DNA from: Nonomuraea ceibae
GTDB taxonomy: Bacteria; Actinomycetota; Actinomycetes; Streptosporangiales; Streptosporangiaceae
Length of the DNA: 64,000 nt
Reading direction: 5' to 3'
Assembly (NCBI RefSeq): GCF_019396325.1
Contig: NZ_JAHKRO010000001.1
Span: 186,001 to 250,000 of the forward strand
The notes under the pieces were generated by a model, which searched no databases, was not told where the DNA came from, and was given only the letters and a program-made list of their open reading frames with translations. Made by a program: the position numbers and the translations under genes. Positions 1-8,114 of the stretch are shown here, one piece after another (position 1 is the stretch's first letter; each line of letters begins with the position of its first letter).

Positions 1-936
1 GCCGGGTGGGGGCGGGCCGTGCGGCGTGGGGCCGAGGGTCTGCGGGGTGGGGCCGACGGGGTGTGGTGGTGCGGGGGCTGGCGGCGGGACGGCGGTCGCC
101 GGCTCGGTCACCGGGAGCGCGAGCGCCCGCTGCACCTGCTGCAACTCCCGGACGAAGGCCCAGGCGTCCTGCGGCCGGCCGCCCGGGTCCTTGGACATCG
201 CCCGCTCGACCAGGGCGCGCAGCGGCGCGGGAACGGCGTGCTCCGGCAGCGGCGGCAACGGCTGCCTGAGCACCCTGAGCAGCAACGGCGCCACCCCGGC
301 ATCGGCCGGATCATGGTAGGCGGGCCGCCCGGCCAGCAACTGGTAGAGCGTCGACCCGAGCGCGTACACGTCCGAGCGCACGTTCTGCGGCGAGCCGTTG
401 AGCACCTCCGGCGCCGCGTGGTGCGGGGTGAACGTGAGCGTGTTGGACGAGAGCTGCCCCACGTCCAGCATGCGGGCCACGCCGAAGTCGGCCAGCGCGG
501 GCTCGCCGTACTTGGAGACGAGGATGTTCTGCGGCTTGATGTCGCCGTGGAAGACCCCGGCGTCGTGCACGGCCGCGAGCGCGCCCGCCACCTTGACGCC
601 GATCCGCAGCACCTCGTGCGGCGGGAGCGCTCCCGCCCGGCTGTGGAGGCTGCCGCCTTCGTGGAAGTCCATGACGATGTACGGCCGGCCGGCGGCGGTC
701 GTGCCGGTGTCGAGCGCGGCCACGATGTTCGGATGGTCGCTCAGCCGCCCCATGACCTCCAGCTCCCGCCGGAAGTTGCGCAGCGCCCGCTCGTCCACGT
801 CGGCCACCGACAGGATCTTCACGGCGACCACCCGGCCGACCCGCTCGTGCAGGGCGCGGTAGACCACGGCGAAACCGCCCTGGCCCACGGGCTCGATGAG
901 CTGGTAGCCGGGAATCTGCTCCCGAGGATCCCCCAT
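1..936 (-). CDS. Ser/Thr protein kinase (Hanks type), 3' part beyond window
   Basis: Amino-terminal 312 residues of a eukaryotic-like Ser/Thr kinase; the gene runs off the left edge. Visible landmarks are the glycine-rich loop GQGGFAVV (about 18-25), the ATP-binding lysine in AVK (about 40), the catalytic loop HGDIKPQN (Asp about 132), DFG (150-152) and APE (175-177). The loop reads HGD rather than HRD, so it is a non-RD kinase. After about residue 270 the chain becomes a Pro/Ala-rich linker, as in membrane-anchored PknB-like kinases, but no membrane segment is reached. The ATG at 936 follows a GGGTGA purine stretch. Targets cannot be inferred. Confidence 0.93.
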   Translation of the reverse strand, partial: MGDPREQIPGYQLIEPVGQGGFAVVYRALHERVGRVVAVKILSVADVDERALRNFRRELEVMGRLSDHPNIVAALDTGTTAAGRPYIVMDFHEGGSLHSRAGALPPHEVLRIGVKVAGALAAVHDAGVFHGDIKPQNILVSKYGEPALADFGVARMLDVGQLSSNTLTFTPHHAAPEVLNGSPQNVRSDVYALGSTLYQLLAGRPAYHDPADAGVAPLLLRVLRQPLPPLPEHAVPAPLRALVERAMSKDPGGRPQDAWAFVRELQQVQRALALPVTEPATAVPPPAPAPPHPVGPTPQTLGPTPHGPPPPG

Positions 937-1070
937 TGTCACCCGACAGATAGTGGCATATCGGAAAATCTTTGTCAGGGATCCCGCGCCCTCAGGCGCG
1001 TCATTGAATTCCGTCGGCAGCCCGGCAAGGGCGGAATAAAGGAAAAAGCAAGCTTGCGTTTTACGGGTGG

Positions 1071-1547
1071 TCAGTCCTCGGCCACTGCCTGCTTGACGAT
1101 CCGGGCGATGCGGGCCTCGTCGTCCGGGGTCAGGTCGGTCAGGGCGAAGGCGGTGGCCCACATGTTGCCGTCGTCCAGCCGCGCGTCGTCGTTGAAGCCG
1201 AGCGTCGCGTACCTCGACTTGAACTTCTGCGCGCTCTGGAAGAAGCAGACGATCTTGCCGTTCCTGGCGTACGCCGGCATCCCGTACCACAGCTTGGGGG
1301 TGAGGGCGGGGGCGTTGGTCTTGACGAGGTCGTGGATGCGCTCGGCCAGGAAGCGGTCGGAGTCCTGCATTTCGGCGATCTTGGCGAGGACGTCGCTCTC
1401 GCCGTCGGCCTTGGTGGCGCGCGAGCCGCGGCGGGCGGCCTTCTTGAGCTCCTGGGCGTGCTCCTTCATCGCGGCCCGCTCCTCGTCCGAGAAGCCCTCG
1501 AACCCGGTGCCGCCGGTCTTGTCCTTGGTGTCATTGGTGTTCGCCAT
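1071..1547 (-). CDS. DUF1801 / YdhG-like small protein
   Basis: 158 residues. The N-terminal third is charged and lysine-rich; the C-terminal two thirds fit the DUF1801 (YdhG-like) fold, with the conserved LWYGMPAYA stretch (around 100), a KIVCFF strand and a YATLGFND segment. The family is cytoplasmic and has no settled biochemical role. The open frame extends upstream, but the ATG at 1547 is preferred because GGGAGGAA sits about 8 bases before it and family similarity starts after it. It is followed on the same strand by a short gene with no overlap, so it is probably a single-gene unit. Confidence 0.8.
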   Translation of the reverse strand: MANTNDTKDKTGGTGFEGFSDEERAAMKEHAQELKKAARRGSRATKADGESDVLAKIAEMQDSDRFLAERIHDLVKTNAPALTPKLWYGMPAYARNGKIVCFFQSAQKFKSRYATLGFNDDARLDDGNMWATAFALTDLTPDDEARIARIVKQAVAED

Positions 1548-1660
1548 TGCGAGGTTCCTCCCGTACATGTCCTTCTGGGTGACTCTCATGTTAGGGAGGC
1601 AGGGAGACGGGCCGCTTCTCGAAAACTGATCGATGACCGCCTCGCCTCGGACCGCCTGCG

Positions 1661-1894
1661 TCAGCGCCGGCGCCCGCCCCTGCGGCTCATCAGCGCGCCG
1701 ATCAGCATCCCGATGCCCACGCACACCACCAGCGTGATCCACAACGGCGCGGTCACCACGATCATGAACAACTGGATCGCCGCATCCTGCCGGTTCTGCA
1801 GGATGAACACGATCGCCAGCACCAGGAGCGCCAACGCCACCCACACCCGAGGCGGCACCGACCCCAACGGGCTCGTCGGCCTCTGCTCTGTCAT
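1661..1894 (-). CDS. LapA-like (DUF1049) two-helix membrane protein
   Basis: 77 residues: a short polar N-terminus, two hydrophobic helices (about 18-34 and 42-66), an ILQNRQ turn between them and a basic RRGGRRR tail. This is the topology and motif of the LapA/DUF1049 family of small inner-membrane proteins (ILQN-x-x motif, Arg-rich end). ATG 1894 is chosen because GGGGGA lies 5-10 bases upstream; the longer frame upstream has no family similarity. Function is unknown here. Confidence 0.75.
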   Translation of the reverse strand: MTEQRPTSPLGSVPPRVWVALALLVLAIVFILQNRQDAAIQLFMIVVTAPLWITLVVCVGIGMLIGALMSRRGGRRR

Positions 1895-1971
1895 GATGTC
1901 CCCCGAACTGTGAAGCCCCTCCACGCAGGCCATACCCGCATTGCCCCGGCCTCGACCACGAGCCTCGTGGG

Positions 1972-2421
1972 TCAGGGGCGTTCGCGCTCCCACTGGTCGA
2001 GGAGCTTGGGGAACTCGCGGCCCATGAAGCCGTACAGGTCGCGCATCCGCTCCAGCCTGGCCCGGCTCGCGGGGTTGTCCCCGGCCACGGCCAGGCCCTG
2101 CTCGGCGAGTTGGGCGAACGCGGAGAACTCCGCCATCTTCGCCCGGAACGCGCGCCCGAACACGTCCTCCGTCAGCCGGTAGTGGTCGCGGCGGCCCCGG
2201 GGCGGCCGGAAGCGTTCGACGAGCCCGCCGCGTTCGAGCTGGCCGAGGGCCACGCTCATGCTGCTCTTGGCCACGCCGAGCCGGTCGCACAGCCCTGGGG
2301 CGTCGGCGGAGTCGTCCGGATCGACCAGCAGCACGCCGATGACCCGCCCCGCCGTGCGGCTGAGCCCCAGCCGCTCGAAGTAAAGCCCCGCACTCTCCAC
2401 GAACTCCTCAGCACCGGCCAC
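1972..2421 (-). CDS. GbsR/MarR-family transcriptional regulator
   Basis: 149 residues with one winged helix-turn-helix: recognition segment about 45-65 (LCDRLGVAKSSMSVALGQLE) and wing about 70-90, followed by a C-terminal dimerisation helix. It resembles the GbsR branch of MarR proteins. It faces the SDR gene across 51 bp occupied almost entirely by a perfect-armed palindrome, so it most likely represses itself and the SDR. The start is GTG, with GAGGGG directly abutting it (too close for a normal ribosome site); a TAGAAT -10 box inside the palindrome suggests a leaderless transcript. Confidence 0.85.
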   Translation of the reverse strand: MAGAEEFVESAGLYFERLGLSRTAGRVIGVLLVDPDDSADAPGLCDRLGVAKSSMSVALGQLERGGLVERFRPPRGRRDHYRLTEDVFGRAFRAKMAEFSAFAQLAEQGLAVAGDNPASRARLERMRDLYGFMGREFPKLLDQWERERP

Positions 2422-2426
2422 CCCTC

Positions 2427-2466
2427 GATTCTATTCTGTTCGGATCGTTCCGAACAGAATAGAATC
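2427..2466. promoter_or_regulatory. 40-bp palindromic operator with mirrored -10 boxes
   Basis: 18-bp arms (2427-2444 and 2449-2466) are perfect reverse complements around a 4-bp centre. Each outer arm contains TAGAAT reading outwards (2460-2465 on plus, 2428-2433 on minus), about 7 bases from the start codon on that side (ATG 2473, GTG 2421). The palindrome therefore appears to combine operator and both -10 elements, and both mRNAs may be leaderless. The likely ligand is the MarR-type protein encoded next to it. Confidence 0.75.
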
Positions 2467-2472
2467 CCCGGC

Positions 2473-3378
2473 ATGCTGTCCATCGCCATCACCGGCGCCA
2501 ACTCCGGGATCGGCCTGCGCGCCGCCCGCACCCTCGCCGCCGGCGGCCACCACGTGCTGGCGCTCTGTCGGGACCTCGACCGAGGCCGCGCCGCGCTGGC
2601 CGAGATCAACGCCCACGCCGCGCACCCGGCCACCCTCGTCCAGGCGGACCTGTCGTCCCCGGACTCCATCGAGGCCGCCGCCGACCAGCTCACCCGGACC
2701 GCCGGCCACCTCGACGTGCTCGTCAACAACGCCGCCGTCTTCGACCAGACGCTGCGCGAGCCCCGCTTCACCGCCGACGGCCACGAGCTGTTCTGGGCCA
2801 CCAACCACCTGGGCCCCTTCCTGCTCACCGCCCGCCTCAGCCCGCTGCTCGCCGCCGCCGCCCGCCCGCGGGTGATCAACGTGGCCAGCAAGGGGCTGCT
2901 CTCGATGCCGCGCATCCGCATCCGGTTCGACCAGCTCGACGATCCGAGCTGGTTCACCCCGACCCGCGCGTACTACCACGCCAAACTCGCCCAGATCATG
3001 ACAACCATGACCCTGGCCGAGAGGGCGGAGAAGGCCGAGAAGGAGGAGAAGGCCGAGAGGGCACAAAAGGGTGCGGGTCGCCTGGAGGTCACCTGCGTGC
3101 GCGTTCCCGCCGTCCGGCTCGACGCCGGCCGGGTGGCCGCCATGCCGTGGCTGCTGCGCACCCTGTACGCGCCGAAGAACCGCATGGCCGTCCCCGCCGA
3201 GCGCCTCGGCGACACCTACGCCCGCCTGGCCACCGGCGACGGACCCCTGCCCGGCCCGTACGTGGACGAGGACCTGCGCCCGGTCCGCGCGCCGGCCTTC
3301 GCCTACGACGAGCCGGCCCGCGAGCGGCTGTGGGCGGCCTCCCAGGCCGCCACCGGCAACCCCGCCTGGGCCTGGTGA
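2473..3378 (+). CDS. Short-chain dehydrogenase/reductase
   Basis: 301-residue SDR of the retinol-dehydrogenase-like type. It has the NAD(P) motif TGANSGIG (about 7-14), the NNAAVF motif (about 90), catalytic Ser in VASKG (about 140) and the YxxxK pair in YYHAK (about 173). Shortly after the catalytic Lys lies an insertion made almost only of Glu, Lys, Ala and Arg (about 182-198), encoded by a purine-rich imperfect repeat (about 3013-3070). This is not a normal SDR element and may extend the substrate loop. ATG 2473 starts 6 bases after the operator palindrome. The substrate is unknown; control by the divergent MarR gene is likely. Confidence 0.9.
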   Translation: MLSIAITGANSGIGLRAARTLAAGGHHVLALCRDLDRGRAALAEINAHAAHPATLVQADLSSPDSIEAAADQLTRTAGHLDVLVNNAAVFDQTLREPRFTADGHELFWATNHLGPFLLTARLSPLLAAAARPRVINVASKGLLSMPRIRIRFDQLDDPSWFTPTRAYYHAKLAQIMTTMTLAERAEKAEKEEKAERAQKGAGRLEVTCVRVPAVRLDAGRVAAMPWLLRTLYAPKNRMAVPAERLGDTYARLATGDGPLPGPYVDEDLRPVRAPAFAYDEPARERLWAASQAATGNPAWAW

Positions 3379-3398
3379 CCCCGCCTGGGCCTGGTGAC
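3361..3398. repeat. 19-bp exact tandem duplication over the SDR stop codon
   Basis: Two adjacent identical 19-bp units (3361-3379 and 3380-3398) cover the last codons and stop of the SDR gene. The second copy is non-coding and includes a second TGA. It looks like a recent slippage or duplication event. Confidence 0.9.
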
Positions 3399-3404
3399 CC
3401 CCGG

Positions 3405-4931
3405 CTACCAGTGGGCGGGCCGGTACGCCGCGCCCCAGCCGGTCGCCTGCCAGGTGCCGGCGTGCGGTCGCAGGCGTGAGCTGTGGTCCTCCCAGGTCGT
3501 CGGCTCGCGCGTCCAGGCCCGTTCCGCCGCGGCCGGGAGGCGGGGGAGCAGCAGGAACGCCAGGTCGTCGAAGCCGTCGACGGTCTCCGACCAGATCGCC
3601 GCCTCCACGCCGGCGATGCGCACGTCCAGCCCCGCCACCAGCGATTCGGGGGTCCAGTCGAACATCTGCCGGAGGGTCTTGGCCGGGTAGTCGCGGAAGC
3701 CGAGCCGGGCCCGGCGCGCCTCCCCGTCGGCGTCGGCGGCGGGTTCCGCGTAGGGGCGGTCGAGGTAGAGCACGTCGCTGGACGAGAGGAGCACCGGCAG
3801 CCCGGCGGCCGCGGCGGCGGGGCCGTCGCCGGGCGCGAGCGCGAACAGCTCCACCATCTGGTCGACGAACCGGTGCGCGGACTCCGGCAGCTCGGCCTTC
3901 TTCGCGTCGGCGTCGATGCTCGTCTCCGCGCCGATCCACAGCTGCACGAGGTCGCCGGGGCCGAGCGCGCCGGCGCGTACCGCCTCCTGCCAGGCGACCA
4001 CCCGGCTGCCGGCCGCGTGCGCCGCCCGCACGGCGAGGCCGACCGCCCGCGTGTACGCCTCGAACGGCATGCCGAACGGCTCGTCGCCGCCGATGTGGAC
4101 GAACCGGGCGCGGGACGCCTGGACGAACTCGGTGACGGTGTCGGCGATGAACGACTCGGCCCCCGGCGCCGCGGGGTCCACGTAGCCCAGCCTGGCGGCC
4201 ATCCCGCCGTCGGTGAGCTCCGGATAGGCGCGGGTGGCGGCGAGCGAGTGGCCGGGCAGGTCGACCTCGGGCAGGATCGTCACCCCGCGCGTCTCGGCGA
4301 ACGCCGTCAGCTCGTCCAGGTCGCGCAGGGTGATCAGCTCGCCGGGCGAGGTCGCGTCCAGCCCCGGGCGGGCCGCGGACTGCAGCCGCCAGCCGTCGGA
4401 GTCGGTGAGGTGCAGGTGCAGCACGTTCAGCTTGTAGCGGGTCAGCAGGTCGACGACGCGGCGGATCTCGTCCACGCCGAACGGGTGCCGTACGACGTCG
4501 ACCATCAGCCCGCGCCACGCCAGGCGGGGCCCGTCGGCGATCCGGCCCACGGGCAGCCGGCCGGCCAAGCCCTCCGCGAGCTGGACGAGCGTCGCGGCGC
4601 CGCGCAGGACCGCCTGGGGGGTCGGCCCGGTCACCGTGACCTCGCCGGGGGCGATCGTGATCGTGTGCCGCTCGTCGGGCGCGGCCTCGTCCGGGGCGAT
4701 GCCGTCGGCGGGCGGCACGTCGGCGGGGGCCGCCCCGAGCTGGAGCGTGATGCGCAGCGGCGGCGCGTCGCCGGTCCCGGCGGTGCGGGCGAGCTCGGCC
4801 CGGAGCCAGTCGCGGGCCGCCTCCAGCGGGGCCTCCGCCTCGATGACGACACGGGCGGGGTCGAGGACCGTCGTCGTGGTGTCGTCGAGCGTGACCGCGT
4901 GCGGCCACGGCACCAGCGCAGGCGGGGTCAT
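3405..4931 (-). CDS. Beta-N-acetylhexosaminidase, GH20
   Basis: 508 residues. N-terminal GH20b-type domain (about 10-130), then the GH20 TIM barrel with GLMVDVVRHP (about 141), LHLHLTDSDGWR (about 171-182), ILPEVDLPGH (about 219-228) and the catalytic Asp-Glu pair in HIGGDE (Asp283, Glu284). The family releases terminal beta-GlcNAc or GalNAc by substrate-assisted catalysis. No signal peptide, so it probably acts in the cytoplasm on imported oligosaccharides. Its ATG overlaps the stop of the SGNH gene (ATGA), making it the last gene of the operon. Confidence 0.93.
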   Translation of the reverse strand: MTPPALVPWPHAVTLDDTTTTVLDPARVVIEAEAPLEAARDWLRAELARTAGTGDAPPLRITLQLGAAPADVPPADGIAPDEAAPDERHTITIAPGEVTVTGPTPQAVLRGAATLVQLAEGLAGRLPVGRIADGPRLAWRGLMVDVVRHPFGVDEIRRVVDLLTRYKLNVLHLHLTDSDGWRLQSAARPGLDATSPGELITLRDLDELTAFAETRGVTILPEVDLPGHSLAATRAYPELTDGGMAARLGYVDPAAPGAESFIADTVTEFVQASRARFVHIGGDEPFGMPFEAYTRAVGLAVRAAHAAGSRVVAWQEAVRAGALGPGDLVQLWIGAETSIDADAKKAELPESAHRFVDQMVELFALAPGDGPAAAAAGLPVLLSSSDVLYLDRPYAEPAADADGEARRARLGFRDYPAKTLRQMFDWTPESLVAGLDVRIAGVEAAIWSETVDGFDDLAFLLLPRLPAAAERAWTREPTTWEDHSSRLRPHAGTWQATGWGAAYRPAHW

Positions 4932-6064
4932 CGGCGGCCCCCCAGCAGCCCGGCCAGCGCCGGAATGCCGGCCACGGTGTCCTGGAAGCGCCGGGCGATG
5001 AGGCCCAGCCCCTCCTCGGTCGGGTGCAGGCCGTCGCCCAGCAGCCCGGCGTCGTCCTCGCCCAGCAGCGTACGGCCGTCCACCAGGTGCAGGTGGGAGT
5101 CGTCGCGGTCGGCGTGCGCCCGTTCGAGGATGCGCCGGGTCCCGGCCAGCGTGAGGGCGCCGTCGTCGCTCTCCAGGGCCCGGACCGCGCCCGCGGCCCG
5201 GCCGTCGCGGTCGACCGTCGGCCCCGGCGTGTGCTCGTGCGCCGGGCAGGCGATCGCGGTGACGAGGACGATCGGCGTGTCCGGATGGCCGTCACGGATC
5301 AGGTCGAGGAAGCCGTGCACGGCGGGCAGCATCGCCCGGGCGCGCATCGAGTCGACGTTCACGAGGTTGATCCCCACTTTCAGGGTGATCAGGTCGGCGG
5401 GGGCGTCCCTGATCATGCGGGCGACGAACGGGTCCAGTTGCGCGTTGCCGCCGAAGGACAGGTTGCGCAGCCGCCAGCCGGTGGCGAGGGCGACCCGCGC
5501 CGGCCAGGTGCGGTCGGGGGCGGACGCCTCCAGCCCGTGGCTGATGGAGCTGCCGTAGTGGATCCAGCGCGGCGCGCCGTCGGGCGGCGCGGGCGTGACC
5601 GGCGCGTCGGCGTCCAGGCTGACGACCTCGACCGCGCAGTCGTGCGGCAGCAGGATCTCGACGTGCTTCTCCCGGCCGTCGGGGACCAGAGCCATCGACA
5701 CGTCGGACGGGCCCCGGCGCTCGGCTCCGGCGATCCGGTGGCCGGCGTCCATGATGACGACGTCGCCTTCGGGGATCGCCACGTGCTCGGCCACCACGCC
5801 GTCGACGACCAGCGCGAGCAGGTGCGGCCGAGCGGGCTCGACCCCGGCCGGCCGGACCGACCGGGTGTGCAGGCGCAGGGTCAGCAGGGTCGCGCTGGTC
5901 GTGAACCGGAGCGAGACGCCGGTGGGCGCCTGCTCCATGAGCTCGAACCAGGTGTCGTCGTGCTGGGCGCGCGCCCACGGCGGCAGCCGGCGCGGACGCA
6001 GCCCGCCGTGGTGCCCCGGGTCGAGCGCCGCCGCGCCCTCGATGAGCCGGGCCAGCTCGGTCAC
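4928..6064 (-). CDS. SGNH/GDSL-type esterase (SsfX3-like)
   Basis: 378 residues. A beta-rich N-terminal domain of about 170 residues precedes an SGNH hydrolase domain with block I YGSSISHG (nucleophile Ser, about 192) and block V GDGLHPTEEG (catalytic Asp and His) near the C-terminus. This two-domain form matches the SsfX3-like GDSL group. There is no signal peptide. GTG 6064 overlaps the GH1 stop (GTGA) and the stop overlaps the GH20 start. Placed between two glycosidases, it probably removes acyl (for example acetyl) groups from imported sugars; that role is inferred from context. Confidence 0.8.
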   Translation of the reverse strand: MTELARLIEGAAALDPGHHGGLRPRRLPPWARAQHDDTWFELMEQAPTGVSLRFTTSATLLTLRLHTRSVRPAGVEPARPHLLALVVDGVVAEHVAIPEGDVVIMDAGHRIAGAERRGPSDVSMALVPDGREKHVEILLPHDCAVEVVSLDADAPVTPAPPDGAPRWIHYGSSISHGLEASAPDRTWPARVALATGWRLRNLSFGGNAQLDPFVARMIRDAPADLITLKVGINLVNVDSMRARAMLPAVHGFLDLIRDGHPDTPIVLVTAIACPAHEHTPGPTVDRDGRAAGAVRALESDDGALTLAGTRRILERAHADRDDSHLHLVDGRTLLGEDDAGLLGDGLHPTEEGLGLIARRFQDTVAGIPALAGLLGGRR

Positions 6065-7266
6065 GACGCGGCCCCCTGGCGGAGGGTCGCCTCCGGGTCG
6101 CGGACGAGCCGCGCGTACCAGCGGGCGCTGGGCTTGACCGTACGCCGGAACGTGGTCCGGTCGACCGAGACGAGGCCGAAGGTCGGCTCCCACGAGCCCC
6201 ACTCGTAGTTGTCCAGGAGCGACCAGTGCAGGTAGCCGCGCACGTCGATGCCGTCGGCCAGCGCGTGGGCCAGGCCCAGCACGGCCTCGCCCGTGTACGC
6301 GATCCGCTCGTCGTCGTCGCCGGTCGCGATGCCGTTCTCGGTGACGAGCAGCGGCGTCGAGCCGCCGAGCCGGGCGGCGGTGTGGCGGACGGTGTCCTCC
6401 AGGGCGCGGGGGTAGTACTCCCAGCCCATCATCGTGCGCCGGTCGTCCGGGCCGGGGACGATCAGGCCCTGCTCGCCCGCGCGCATGCGGCTGTAGGCCT
6501 GCACGCCGAGGAAGTCGTCGCCCTTGGCCACGTCGATGTACTGGTCGTCGATCAGGTAGGACATCTCGGCGGTGCGGTCGGGGCCGGCGCCGTGGTCCTG
6601 GACGTTCTGGTTCGCCACCGTCCATCCGGATCTGAGCCCGGGGACGGACGCGAGCAGTTCGCGGGCCGCCTCGTGCGCGCGGGTCAGCGCGGCGGTCACG
6701 CCGGGGTCGGGCACGACGAACGCGGGCACCTCCCCCTCGGCGGCGTGCCTGCGGCGGGCGACCATCATGGCGACCATGTTGGGCTCGTTGATCGTGCAGA
6801 CCCAGCGGACGCCGTCGAGGATCGGCAGCACGGCCCGGACGTACTCGGTGAAGTGCGTGAGCGCCTCGCCGGAGGTCCAGCCGCCCTCGGCGCGCAGCCA
6901 GGCGGGGTTGGTGAAGTGGTGGAGCGTCACGACGGGAGTCAGGCCGCGCTCGGCGCATCCTTCGATGACGCGGCGGTAGTGGTCCAGCATCGCCGCCGAG
7001 GGGTGGCCGGGCGCGGGGACCACGCGGGCCCACTCGACGCTGAACCGGTAGGCGTTGAGGCCGAGGTCGCGGGCGATGTCGAGGTCTTCCGGCCAGCGGT
7101 GGAAGCTGTCGCAGGCGTCTCCGGACCGGTCGCGCAGGGCTCCCGATCCGTCGTTCTCCGCGTGCCAGAGGTCGCTGCCGACGTTGTTGCCCTCCACCTG
7201 GTGCGCAGCCGTCGAGGCCCCCCAGAGGAAGCCGTCCGGGAAGGCCACCGGGTGCGGGGTCGCCAT
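6061..7266 (-). CDS. Beta-glycosidase, GH1
   Basis: 401 residues, a full-length GH1 (family usually 400-480). Motifs: N-terminal FLWGASTAAHQVEG (13-26), acid/base Glu161 in TINEPN, nucleophile Glu310 in VTENG, and the C-terminal GYLHWSLLDNYEW aglycone region. Cytoplasmic, no signal peptide. ATG 7266 has AGGAG 7 bases upstream and is preferred. An in-frame ATG at 7293 overlaps the permease stop as ATGA and would add nine residues. It probably hydrolyses beta-linked disaccharides brought in by the adjacent ABC importer. Confidence 0.92.
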   Translation of the reverse strand: MATPHPVAFPDGFLWGASTAAHQVEGNNVGSDLWHAENDGSGALRDRSGDACDSFHRWPEDLDIARDLGLNAYRFSVEWARVVPAPGHPSAAMLDHYRRVIEGCAERGLTPVVTLHHFTNPAWLRAEGGWTSGEALTHFTEYVRAVLPILDGVRWVCTINEPNMVAMMVARRRHAAEGEVPAFVVPDPGVTAALTRAHEAARELLASVPGLRSGWTVANQNVQDHGAGPDRTAEMSYLIDDQYIDVAKGDDFLGVQAYSRMRAGEQGLIVPGPDDRRTMMGWEYYPRALEDTVRHTAARLGGSTPLLVTENGIATGDDDERIAYTGEAVLGLAHALADGIDVRGYLHWSLLDNYEWGSWEPTFGLVSVDRTTFRRTVKPSARWYARLVRDPEATLRQGAAS

Positions 7267-7289
7267 GTTCACTCCTGTCGGGGATGTCG

Positions 7290-8114
7290 TCATTTGAGGC
7301 CCATCGTGGCGATGCCCTGCACGAAGTAGCGCTGCAGGGACACGAACAGGGCCAGGATCGGGGTGATGATCAGTACGGCGCCGGCGAGCAGCGTGCCGTA
7401 GTCGGTCGCGTACTGACCGGTCGAATAGAGCGAGAGCGCGACCGGCAGCGTGTACATCTCCTCGGTCTGGCTGGCCACGAGCGGCCAGAGGAAGTTGTTC
7501 CACGAGCCGAGGAAGGTGAGGATGCCGAGCGTCGCCAGCGCGGGCCCGCACAGCGGGAGCACGATGCGGGTGAAGATCCGCAGCTCGGACGCGCCGTCGA
7601 TGCGTGCCGCCTCCAGCAGCGAGTCCGGGATGTCCAGCATGAACTGGCGCATCAGGAAGACGCCCACCGGCTGGGTGAGGAACGGCAGGACCAGGGCCGC
7701 GTACGAGTCGAGGATGCCCATCTTGGCGACGATCACGAACAGCGGGACGAAGGTCACCACGCCCGGCACCATGATCGTCACCAGGACGACGCCGAGCAGG
7801 ATCCGCTTGCCGGCGAAGTCCATCTTGGCCAGCGCGTAGCCGACCATCGAGCAGAACAGCAGGTTGCCGAGCACGGTGATCACCGCGACGACCAGGCTGT
7901 TGGTGAAGAACGTGCCGAAGTTCAGCTCGGTCAGCCAGCGGGTGAAGTTGCCTCCGGTGGGGGACTGCGGCCACCACGTCGGCGGGTCGGCGAAGATCTC
8001 GTCCTGCGTCTTGAACGAGCCCAGCACCATCCAGGCGAACGGCGCGAGCCACGCCACCAGGCCGGCGGTCAGCACGACGTACGTGAGGGCCCGGGCTGAC
8101 AGGAGTTTGGTCAT
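7290..8114 (-). CDS. ABC sugar transporter permease (MalG type)
   Basis: 274 residues, six predicted membrane helices, ending in the SLQRYFVQGIATMGLK motif typical of CUT1-family MalG/DasC permeases. The EAA coupling loop is EAARIDGASELRIF (around 180). It pairs with the upstream MalF-type permease; its ATG overlaps that gene's stop (ATGA) and has a GGAG site. No ATPase gene is present in the operon, so a shared MsiK-type ATPase encoded elsewhere is expected. Confidence 0.9.
   Translation of the reverse strand: MTKLLSARALTYVVLTAGLVAWLAPFAWMVLGSFKTQDEIFADPPTWWPQSPTGGNFTRWLTELNFGTFFTNSLVVAVITVLGNLLFCSMVGYALAKMDFAGKRILLGVVLVTIMVPGVVTFVPLFVIVAKMGILDSYAALVLPFLTQPVGVFLMRQFMLDIPDSLLEAARIDGASELRIFTRIVLPLCGPALATLGILTFLGSWNNFLWPLVASQTEEMYTLPVALSLYSTGQYATDYGTLLAGAVLIITPILALFVSLQRYFVQGIATMGLK

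Noticed and set aside
2431..5295. A 954-codon open frame on the minus strand opposite the SDR and through GH20
   Set aside because: Low-complexity Arg/Pro/Gly translation typical of a shadow frame in high-GC DNA; the GH20 and SDR frames show clear catalytic motifs.
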